A DNA stretch of 64,000 nt from Isoperla grammatica (lineage: Eukaryota > Arthropoda > Insecta > Plecoptera > Perlodidae), in contig OX246745.1 in NCBI GenBank assembly GCA_945910005.1, positions 44,922,822-44,986,821 of the forward strand. Reading direction: 5' to 3'. The position numbers and the translations under genes were made by a program. The notes under the pieces are model-generated. The model ran no database searches. It worked only from the letters and a program-made list of their open reading frames with translations, and was not told the origin of the DNA. Positions 55,428-64,000 of this stretch are shown piece by piece (within the stretch, counting starts at the first letter, position 1; each line of letters opens with the position of its first letter).

Positions 55428-56077
55428 TAGGGTTGGGAGTTGACATCGATTATTTGATTTGACATCGATGTCGAAACCAAGATTGACATTCGATTCGACA
55501 TCGATTTGCAATCTCAAATCGTAATAATCGTTCGACATCGAAACTTCCGTGCGGTATTTAATTTTCACATATCCCGCGTTGAGAGCGCGGAAGTTGGTCA
55601 AACTGGCAACCTTGTACACAAAGCACAGGTTGATTCCAGAGAGTGCGCGCATGCGTAGGCCCCAGGCAGTGAACATGTTTCAACCTGTGGGCCTGTCCAT
55701 CCAGTTCCAGCCTGTAACGCGGCCTTGAACGTTATGTTCTGTGTTGACTCATTACTCAAGAAACAAATCAATCGTATAAAATATTCGTCTCTCCGCGGTT
55801 TGAGATGTCGTCTTTGCCAGTAAGGCCTGTTTTAGTGACGCCGACGGGAAAGCGAAGTGATGTGTGGAAGTCATTTGGATTTGTGGCAAATAAAGACGGC
55901 CAAATAACGAACGATAAACACGTGGTTTGTCGTCAGTGTTATACATCCGTGGGGAAAAAATAACTTTTTGGGGGGGGTCGATGTCGAAAATAGTTTCGGT
56001 GTCGAAATAATTTCGATTTGATGTCGAAATTTTCGGTTTGACATCAATTACGAATTTATAATCAAATCCCAACCCTA
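55428..56077 (+). mobile_element. internally deleted hAT transposon
   Basis: Inverted ends TAGGGTTGGGA / TCCCAACCCTA bound 650 bp. The flanks AAAATAAT (55420-55427 and 56078-56085) are a perfect 8-bp duplication. Each copy interrupts the regular AAT phase, so it is not just the microsatellite. Subterminal ends are rich in GACATCGAT-type motifs, which may bind transposase. The interior still encodes the N-terminus of a BED-finger transposase. Confidence 0.9.
55805..55963 (+). pseudogene. hAT transposase N-terminal BED-finger fragment
   Basis: 52 codons from an ATG (MSSLPVRPVL). SDVWKSFGF, then KDGQITNDKHVVCRQC, form the first half of a BED zinc finger: the aromatic W and F, the VCRQC pair of cysteines, but not the following His pair. 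It ends in a TAA beside an A run. BED fingers bind element ends in hAT transposases. The RNase H-like catalytic domain is absent, so the copy depends on an autonomous relative. Confidence 0.72.
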
Positions 56078-56287
<210 letters not shown>

Positions 56288-57046
56288 AGGGCTAGGATTT
56301 ATATGCCCTAAAAATATGTCAATTGTACAAGCAAGTATGCCATTAAGTGTGTTAGGTACTCTATTTAAAAACTAGGATTGGTTCTCATGTTTGCTTTTAT
56401 CTAATTAGATAGGCCTATAAAAACATCCGCGCATAGTGCCTCGATTGAAAACATTCATACACTCATAATAATCAGAGGCGGACTGGCAGTGCAGTATCAC
56501 TATTAAATCATTAATATATAGCAATCGCAACAAACAACATTTTCATTATACTTATCTTACCACTTCACTTAGATAAGATATATAATTTCTTTCAATAATT
56601 CAATTATATTATTTATGTGTTCATCTACAACTAATACACCTTTCGCTCGAACCAGTAAAAGTGAGGGTACGTATAAATAAAAATGCGTTAATCTAGTATT
56701 ACAATACCACGGCCTGTGAATTTAAATTTAAATAACGTATGTGACTTGTGACCACAATGTTTCACTTTATGTTGGGATTATATTGAACAACCATAAAACA
56801 TTAAAAACACAATTTCTATGCAATTCTTATTTAGAACTATAAATAATACCTACTGTAACACTGTAACTTCAATATAATACAAACAAACGAGTAGTGGTTC
56901 GAGTAGTATTCTTTGAGTCTAAAAGGCACGAAATAATTATAGAAGGGAAAAAATGTCGCCTTCGGCGAAATGGCCTCAGGCGGCTGGGGCTTCGCCCCAG
57001 ACCCCTTTCAGTCCCCTCATCTCACTTTTCCCTAATAACCCCCCAC
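56288..57046. other. unannotated interval
   Basis: AT-rich. Near the end, a GC-richer stretch (about 56955-57005) has TTCGGCGAAA and GGCTTCGCCCC motifs typical of degenerate transposon DNA. Confidence 0.3.
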
Positions 57047-57072
57047 GAAATAATTCCTAGTTACGCCACTGA
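57047..57072. repeat. single hAT-like terminus
   Basis: AATTCCTAGTTACGCCACTG is the inverse of the CAGTGGCGTAACTAGG terminus, similar to that of the MITE at 31607. I find no convincing left end. Confidence 0.4.
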
Positions 57073-57269
57073 CTTCGGACCCCCTCGAATGATTTAAGTT
57101 GGAACTTGTATATATATATATATTACATCTAGCGCACATCGCCGTCAGCGGCTGGTAAGTTTTCAAGGCTTTTTAACAATTAATCTAAGACCCTACAAGA
57201 AAAGTTTATAAGAAACATTGCATTAAAAACATTTATTTCTATACAGAACGACATCAATAAATCACAAAA

Positions 57270-57640
57270 ATGTAACATTTTTAAGCGGTCGTTTCCATTC
57301 TACTTCTATGGCACTCGTTCCGTTTTATTTCTATTGGTTTTTGTTTTGAAGTCTTGCAATAGCGGTCGAACGGACAGTCCGATTAAGTTGAAATTTGGAC
57401 CATCCACAAGCTTCGATGTGGATTTTGGTGGAAAAGCGGTCATGAAGCTACAAAGTAACAGAAGTTTTTTTTACAAAATGGCGGCCAAATATGAGATAAC
57501 CGTTTTATAGAAAATATTTGTCCGGTCACGAATATATTAATTTGAACTCGATCCGACAAGTATTGGAGGTACAAATGGCATTTATATGGCTCGAAAACAA
57601 AGCTCTTTAAAAATAAAGAGCAGGGGCCGATTCACCAAGA
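57270..57640. repeat. dispersed repeat copy (family of 33635-35400)
   Basis: Shares ATAGCGGTCGAACGGA, TTGAAATTTGGACCATCC, ACAAGCTTCGATGTGGATT and TCCGACAAGTATTGG with the earlier copies. Diverged and non-coding. Confidence 0.72.
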
Positions 57641-57789
57641 GGTATTATCGACAGCTGGAATGAAATCCTGGAATGGATACAGCACCTCTTGGCATCGTGA
57701 AACCGATATTCAAGATTTTGTTTTTGCATAAAATAACAGTTTTAACGTAATATCTTGTATTAAATAACTTTTAAAAATTATTTTAGGGT

Positions 57790-57962
57790 GTAAGGAATGG
57801 AAAAGAACAGTAAACAACCTGTAAACATTTGGTTTGAAACCAGTTTATAACTGCCTATAAGTGGATCAGATTCTGTCCGTAGCGAAGTGGTTAGCGAGGT
57901 TGCTTACCCGTCAGAAGTTTCGTTTTGACGTGGTTCAAACCCAGTGTGGTACAACTTTTTTA
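57790..57962 (+). repeat. tRNA-like repeat with pol III A and B boxes
   Basis: TAGCGAAGTGG (57880-57890) fits the A box and GGTTCAAACCC (57932-57942) the B box, 41 bases apart, followed by a T run (about 57955-57961) that could end pol III transcription. The 5' half is also present, inverted, at 35350-35475. The 75 bases upstream of the A box are shared as well, which is unusual for a SINE head. It could be a tRNA-derived SINE or an old tRNA copy. I cannot build a full cloverleaf. Confidence 0.55.
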
Positions 57963-57969
57963 CTTTTTT

Positions 57970-58614
57970 TAAACCAGTAATTATTGCTTAGGGTATGTTT
58001 ATATGTACTATAGTACAAAAGAAATATTTTTAAACTTTTATTTCAAGAATTGATTGAGCCATTGCCACTGCTAGATAGCGTATATTACAGTATTTGCTGC
58101 TAGTTTGCTGTATTTTCCCTATGAGCCTGCGTAGGCCTAAATCAGTAAAAATAGTAAAATGGACTAAGTAAATAGTCGTTCTTCTAGCATATGCTAAAAC
58201 TTACTTTTGAATTACCTTCAAACATTAATAAAATAAAAAATGTAATGGGCATAACAAAAGACTTAAGTTAATTTATTCACTACTACAATATTATCAATTA
58301 CATATTCATCGCCATCACCGCCTGCTTTGTTAGCTGTTCGAAAAAAAGTTTCTGATTGGTTACAGCTTCAGCGGCTCAGTCGTTTTGTGATGTCTTCCGT
58401 AATGGATCCACACAGGATCCGACCCGTCCCTCCTATTCCGGACTAGGTTATAAAATCGCTATATTTCTTTGGGTCGGTGTCCCAGGGATCGCTTACCCCC
58501 GAGATCACTTAACCCCCCGTAAACCAGCTCTCGGGAACAATTACCCTCCCGGTAAACCAGCTCTAGGGTACTAATCCAACCAGAGATCAATTACCCCCAA
58601 TAGAAGCAGAGGGG
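57970..58614. other. unannotated interval grading into satellite
   Basis: AT-rich up to about 58480. CCGTAAACCAGCTC and related motifs (58490-58610) then look like diverged edge units of the 63-bp satellite. Confidence 0.4.
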
Positions 58615-61600
58615 GATACACGAGCCCTAGGGATGGTTGACCCCCAGTCTTATTTCTTAAATCACACATCCCAGGACCAGGAGGGTACACGAGCCCTAGG
58701 GATGGTTTACCCCCAGTCTTACTTCTTAAAAAACAAATCCCAGGAGGGTAAACGAGCCCTAGGGATGGTTGACCCCCAATCTTCTTTCTTAAACAACACA
58801 TCCCAGGAGGGTACACGAGCCCTAGAGATGGTTGACCCCCAGTCTTATTTCTTAAACAACACATCCCAGAAGGGGACACGAGCCCTAGGGATGGTTAACC
58901 CCCAGTCTTATTTCTTAAACATCACGTACTAGTAGGGTACACGAGCCCTAGGGATGGTTAACCCCCAGTTTTATTTCTTAAACAACAGGTACTAGTAGGG
59001 AACAGAGCCCTAGGAATGGTTAACCCCCAGTCTTATTTCTTAAACATCACGTACTAGTAGGGTACACGAGCCCTAGGGATGGTTGACCCCCAGTCTTATT
59101 TCTTAAACAACACATCCCAGGAGGGTACACGAACCCTAGGGATGGTTAACCCCCAGTCTTATTTCTTAAACATCACGTACTAGTAGGGTACACGAGCCCT
59201 AGGGATGGTTGACCCCCAGTCTTATATCTTAAACAACACATCCCAGGAGGGTACACGAACCCTAGGGATGGTTAACCCCCAGTCTTATATCTTAAACATC
59301 ACGTACTAGTAGGGTACACAAGCCCTAAGGCTGGTTAACCCCCAGTCTTCTTTCTTAAACAACACATCCCAGGAGGGTACACGAGCCCTAGGGATGGTTG
59401 ACCCCCAGTCTTATTTCTTAAACAACACGTACTAGTATGGTACACGAGCTCTAGGGATGGTTAACCCCCAGTCTTATTTCTTAAACATCACGTACTAGTA
59501 GGGTACACGAGCCCTAGGGATGGTAAACCCCCAGTCTTATTTCTAAAACAACACGTACTAGTAGGGAACAGAGCCCTAGGAATGGTTAACCCCCAGTCTT
59601 ATTTCTTAAACATCACGTACTAGTAGGGTACACGAGCCCTAGGGATGGTTGACCCCCAGTCTTATTTCTTAAACAACACATCCCAGGAGGGTACACGAGC
59701 CCTAGGGATGGTTAACCCCCAGTCTTATTTCTTAAACATCACGTACTAGTAGGGTACACGAGCCCTAGGAATGGTTAACCCCCAGTCTTATTTCTTAAAC
59801 ATCACGTACTAGTAGGGTACACGAGCCCTAGGGATGGTTAACCCCCAGTCTTATTTCTTAAACAACACGTACTAGTAGGGTACACGAGCCCTGGGGATGG
59901 TTAACCCCCAGTCTTATATCTTAAACAACACGTACTAGTAGGGAACACGAGCCCTAGGGATGGTTAACCCCCAGTCTTCTTTCTTAAACAACACATCCCA
60001 GGAGGGTACACGAGCCCTAGGGATGGTTAACCCCCAGTCTTATTTCTTAAACATCACGTACTAGTAGGGTACACGAGCCCTAGGGATGGTAAACCCCCAG
60101 TCTTATTTCTAAAACAACACGTACTAGTAGGGAACAGAGCCCTAGGAATGGTTAACCCCCAGTCTTATTTCTTAAACATCACGTACTAGTAGGGTACACG
60201 AGCCCTAGGGATGGTTAACCCCCAGTCTTATTTCTTAAACAACACGTACTAGTAGGGTACACGAGCCCTGGGGATGGTTGACCCCCAGTCTTATTTCTAA
60301 AACAACACGTACTAGTAGGGAACAGAGCCCTAGGAATGGTTAACCCCCAGTCTTATTTCTTAAACATCACGTACTAGTAGGGTACACGAGCCCTAGGGAT
60401 GGTTGACCCCCAGTCTTATTTCTTAAACAACACATCCCAGGAGGGTACACGAGCCCTAGGGATGGTTAACCCCCAGTCTTATTTCTTAAACATCACGTAC
60501 TAGTAGGGTACACGAACCCTAGGGATGGTTAACCCCCAGTCTTATTTCTGAAACATCACGTACTAGTAGGGTACACGAGCCCTAGGGATGGTTGACCCCC
60601 AGTCTTATTTCTTAAACAACACATCCCAGGAGGGTACACGAGCCCTAGGGATGGTTAACCCCCAGTCTTATTTCTTAAACATCACGTACTAGTAGGGTAC
60701 ACGAGCCCTAGGGATGGTAAGCCCCCAGTCTTATATCTTAAACATCACGTACTAGTAGGGTACACAAGCCCTAAGGCTGGTTAACCCCCAGTCTTCTTTC
60801 TTAAACAACACATCCCAGGAGGGTACACGAGCCCTAGGGATGGTTGACCCCCAGTCTTATTTCTTAAACAACACGTACTAGTATGGTACACGAGCTCTAG
60901 GGATGGTTCACCCCCAGTCTTCTTTCTTAAACATCACGTACTAGTAGGGTACACGAGCCCTAGGGTGGGTTAACCCCCAAACTTCTTTCTTAAAATACTA
61001 GTAGGGTACACGAGCCCTAGGGATGGTTAACCCCCAGACTTATTTCTTAAACATCAGGTACTAGTAGGGTACACGAGCTCTAGGGATGGTAAACCCCCAG
61101 TCTTATTTCTTAAACATCACGTACTAGTAGGGTACACGAGCCCAAGGGATGGTTAACCCCCAGTCTTATTTCTGAAACATCACGTACTAGTAGGGTACAC
61201 GAGCCCTAGGGATGGTAAACCCCCAGTCTTATTTCTTAAACATCACGTACTAGTAGGGTACACGAGCCCTAGGGATGGTTAACCCCCAGTCTTATTTCTT
61301 AAACAACACGTACTAGTAGGGTACACGAGCCCTAGGGATGGTAAACCCCCAGTCTTATTTCTTAAACATCACGTACTAGTAGGGTACACGAGCCCAAGGG
61401 ATGGTTAACCCCCAGTCTTATTTCTTAAACATCAGGTACTAGTAGGGTACACGAGCCCTAGGGATGGTTAACCCCCAGTCTTATTTCTTAAACATCACGT
61501 ACTAGTAGGGTACACGAGCCCTAGGGATGGTTAACCCCCAGTCTTATATCTTAAACATCACGTACTAGTAGGGTACACGAGCCCAAGGGATGGTTAACCC

Positions 61601-62696
61601 CCAGTCTTATTTCTTAAACATCAGGTACTAGTAGGGTACACGAGCCCTAGGGATGGTTAACCCCTAGTCTTATTTCTTAAACATCACGTACTAGTAGGGT
61701 ACACGAGCCCTAGGGATGGTAAACGCCCAGTCTTATATCTTAAACATCACGTACTAGTAGGGTACACGAGCCCTAGGGCTGGTTGACCCCCAGTTTTATT
61801 TTTTAAACATCACGTACTAGTAGGGTACACGAGCCTTGGGGATGGTAAACCCCCAGTCTTATATCTTAAACAACCCATCTCAGGAGGGTACACGAGCCCT
61901 AGGGATGGTTGACCCCCAGTCTTATATCTTAAACAACACGTACTAGTAGGGTACAAGAGTCCTAGGGATGGTTGACCCCCAGTCTTATTTCTTAAAAAAC
62001 ATATACCAGGAGGGTACACGATCCATAGGGATGGTTTAACCCCAGTCTTATTTCTTAAACAACACGTACTAGTAGGGTACACGAGCCCTAGGGATGGTTA
62101 ACCCCCAGTCTTATTTCTTAAACAACACGTACTAGTAGGGTACACGAGCCCTAGGGATGGTTGACCCCAGTCTTATTTCTTAAACAACACGTACTAGTAG
62201 GGTACACGAGCCCTAGGGATGGTTGACCCCCAGTCTTATATCTTAAACAACACATCCCAGGAGGGTACACGAGCCCTAGGGATGGTTGACCCCCAGTCAT
62301 TTTTCTTAAACAACACGTACTAGTAGGGTTCACGAGCCCTAGGGATGGTTTACTTCCAGTCTTATTTCTTAAAAACTAGTAGGGTACACGAGCCCTAGGG
62401 ATGGTTAACCCCCAGTCTTATTTCTTAAACAACAGGTACTTGTAGGGTACACGAGCCCTAGGGATGGTTAACCCTTAGTCTTATTTCTTAAATAACACGT
62501 ACTAGTAGGGTTCACGAGCCCTAGGGATGGTAAACCCCCAGTCTTATTTCTTAAACATCACGTACTAGTAGGGTACACGAGCCCAAGGGATGGTTAACCC
62601 TTAGTCTTATTTCTTAAATAACACGTACTAGTAGGGTTCACGAGCCCTAGGGATGGTTGACCCCCAGTCTTATTTCTTAAAAACTAGTAGGGTACA
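58615..62696. repeat. 63-bp satellite, about 65 copies
   Basis: Unit with GGGTACACGAGCCCTAGGGA, TGGTTAACCCCCAGTCTTAT and a variable end. Two unit types are interspersed, ending ACATCCCAGGAG or ACGTACTAGTAG. Length variants lack a few bases (GGGAACAGAGCC). The period of 63 gives repetitive open frames that are not genes. The array is cut at 62697 by the LTR of gypsy C. Confidence 0.97.
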
Positions 62697-62849
62697 TGTT
62701 AATTCATGAGAGTTGCGAGATGAACTGAACTTTATGGTTGGCCTCCTTCCTTTGTTGCACACATGTAAACAAACAGGTGACAGACAGGTGTACCAACTTC
62801 TGACAATGACAGCTAGTGATAAGCTGTCAGTAAAGGCAAACCTCCAACA
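62697..62849 (-). repeat. 3' LTR of gypsy C
   Basis: 153 bp with plus-strand ends TGTTAATTC and CCTCCAACA, giving TG...CA. The adjoining TCTCCTCTTTT (62850-62860) is the polypurine tract AAAAGAGGAGA on the minus strand. The second LTR is outside the window, so the boundary rests on these signals. Confidence 0.7.
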
Positions 62850-62937
62850 TCTCCTCTTTTATATATGTTTGACACAAAGATCCAGAGACATAGTATGAGG
62901 TAAAAATGAATTAAGTCTCAAGAAAAACTAAGAAAAA

Positions 62938-64000
62938 CTAAAACGTTCTTCCCGATCGAGTCTTGCGCGGGGACACTGGATTCAGTGGGGTCTTCAAAGG
63001 AGATGCAGGCACTGCTGCGCATTCCGGTGGTGAGATTAGTTCGGCTGGATTCTCGGGTCGTTGCATTACTTCTGAATCGGCCTGAAGGTCATCCGAATCG
63101 GTCTGAAGGTCGTTTTCCTTTGTCTGCCGTAAGAAGACTCTATTTCTTCTGTACTCTTTCCCGCCGACTTTTACAATGTATGATCGTGACGATAGTTTTG
63201 CAGACACAACTCCCGGCTTCCATCTCTGGTCACGCCATTCTGAGTTTGGTTTAAGTCGTATTCCTTCACCTACTTCCAAGTCTGGGTATTCTCTGGAGTG
63301 AGCGTCGAACGATCTCTTCATCTTCTGTTTTCTGAGATTTATCTTGTCTTTGACTCCATCTTCCACCTTGGGATAGAGAAGCTGACTCGTAATGGGCATT
63401 AACGTCCGAGTTCTGCGAGACATTAGGCGTTGAACCGGACTGGATGACATGCTCTCAGTTGGGGTGTTCCTCCAGTCAAGTATTGCTTTCCACAAATCGG
63501 TCTTATCTCTCATCGTTTTTTTCAGTATTTTCTTCGTTATCTTAACTGTCGCTTCGACTTTACCATTGGAAGGACTGTGGCGTGGAGAGATAGTGTTATG
63601 CTCGAACTCCCATTCTGAAGCAAACGTTCGGAAGGTTGAACTGACGAACGGAGCGTCGTTGTCCGTGATGACGACTTCTGGTATCCCGTGGCGACTGAAA
63701 TTTTTCTTTGTAGTGGCTACGAGAGTTTCCGACTGCGAATTTTTTAGCTGATCCAGCTCCCAAAAATCTGAGTAGTAATCTACCGTCACTAGATATAGCT
63801 CGTTCTTGATGTGAAGTGTATCTAGAGCTACTCGCTTCCATTTTAGGGTTGGGGTTGGATGCGTTTGTTTCTGTTGATTATCTGCAAACTCGTTACACGT
63901 ACTACATTGGCTGATCTTGTCTCGTATCTCTTGTGACATGTGTGGCCAAAAGAGTGTATCTCGGGCTTTTCGCAGACAAGACTCGGGTCCGAGATGGCTC
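62938..64000 (-). CDS. integrase of gypsy C, partial
   Basis: At least 354 codons, open to the window edge (the first ATG inside is not a real start). The H2C2 zinc module spans the edge region: SHLGPESCLRKARDTLFWPH, then QCSTC. Numbered from the internal ATG at 63939, the catalytic triad is D40 (ALDTL), D93 (ITDNDAPF) and E129 (SNGKVEATV), a D,D35E spacing. A C-terminal module (EGIRLKPNSEWRDQRW, then SYIVKVGGKEYRRNRVFL) and a charged, proline-rich tail ending TRSGRTF follow. This fits the metazoan gypsy group often annotated K02A2.6-like. It inserts element DNA into the genome. No internal stop is present. Confidence 0.93.
   Translation of the reverse strand, partial: SHLGPESCLRKARDTLFWPHMSQEIRDKISQCSTCNEFADNQQKQTHPTPTLKWKRVALDTLHIKNELYLVTVDYYSDFWELDQLKNSQSETLVATTKKNFSRHGIPEVVITDNDAPFVSSTFRTFASEWEFEHNTISPRHSPSNGKVEATVKITKKILKKTMRDKTDLWKAILDWRNTPTESMSSSPVQRLMSRRTRTLMPITSQLLYPKVEDGVKDKINLRKQKMKRSFDAHSREYPDLEVGEGIRLKPNSEWRDQRWKPGVVSAKLSSRSYIVKVGGKEYRRNRVFLRQTKENDLQTDSDDLQADSEVMQRPENPAELISPPECAAVPASPLKTPLNPVSPRKTRSGRTF

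Larger units (their letters stand above)
62697..64000 (-). mobile_element. Ty3/gypsy element C, partial (3' end in window)
   Basis: The 3' LTR (62697-62849), polypurine tract and integrase are in the window, and the rest lies beyond its right edge. The LTR is only 153 bp, and the integrase is not closely similar to those of elements A and B, so it is a different lineage. It inserted into the 63-bp satellite. The bases before the LTR (GTACA or TACA) should reappear after the 5' LTR. Confidence 0.85.

Overview
The window is repeat-dominated eukaryotic (metazoan) DNA with no host gene that I can recognise with confidence. Everything that looks protein-coding belongs to, or is probably derived from, a mobile element. 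An arthropod is my best guess: there are short runs of the CCTAA motif (the TTAGG telomere type), and the Copia element uses the same internal initiator-tRNA primer type as Drosophila copia. This is inference, and another invertebrate is possible.

Layout. 340-5908: a decayed Ty3/gypsy element (A), followed by a 13-bp minisatellite. 7565-12050: a non-coding LTR element with LTRs that read as identical and a 4-bp target duplication. 12563-16085: an inverted-repeat (foldback) element split by a 5'-truncated LINE and running into a 103-bp satellite. 16389-16963: a hAT-like element with an 8-bp duplication. 17190-20219: satellites of 148 and 46 bp with a foldback element between them. 20875-22836: a rearranged Penelope-like element with RT and GIY-YIG parts. 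23937-26044: a 29-bp array and a hAT-like element carrying the 13-bp minisatellite. 27605-30785: a 51-bp minisatellite. 31607-31964: a small hAT-like MITE. 33635-38243: degenerate dispersed repeats and several LINE 3' ends, each running into (AAT)n.

38244-51860 is the most informative part. A minus-strand Jockey/CR1-type LINE (LINE-B) has been split twice: by a Ty3/gypsy element (B, 39927-45583, GGTC duplication, LTRs that read as identical, one unbroken 1,635-codon gag-pol frame) and by a minus-strand Copia element (46665-51047, TTATT duplication, LTRs differing at two positions). Removing the insertions restores the LINE reading frame at both joints. The LINE was probably already inactive, as it has two nonsense codons in the RT.

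52040-58480 holds a second LINE fragment, a broken P2X7-C-terminal-like zinc domain gene, a PHD-finger LINE ORF1 fragment interrupted by a perfect 59-nt palindrome, and a deleted hAT element that still encodes a BED-finger start. 58615-62696 is a 63-bp satellite. It is interrupted at 62697 by a third gypsy element (C, minus strand), whose 3' LTR and integrase run off the window end.

The elements do not cooperate as a pathway. The window is a layered record of insertion, with gypsy B the only element that looks structurally complete.
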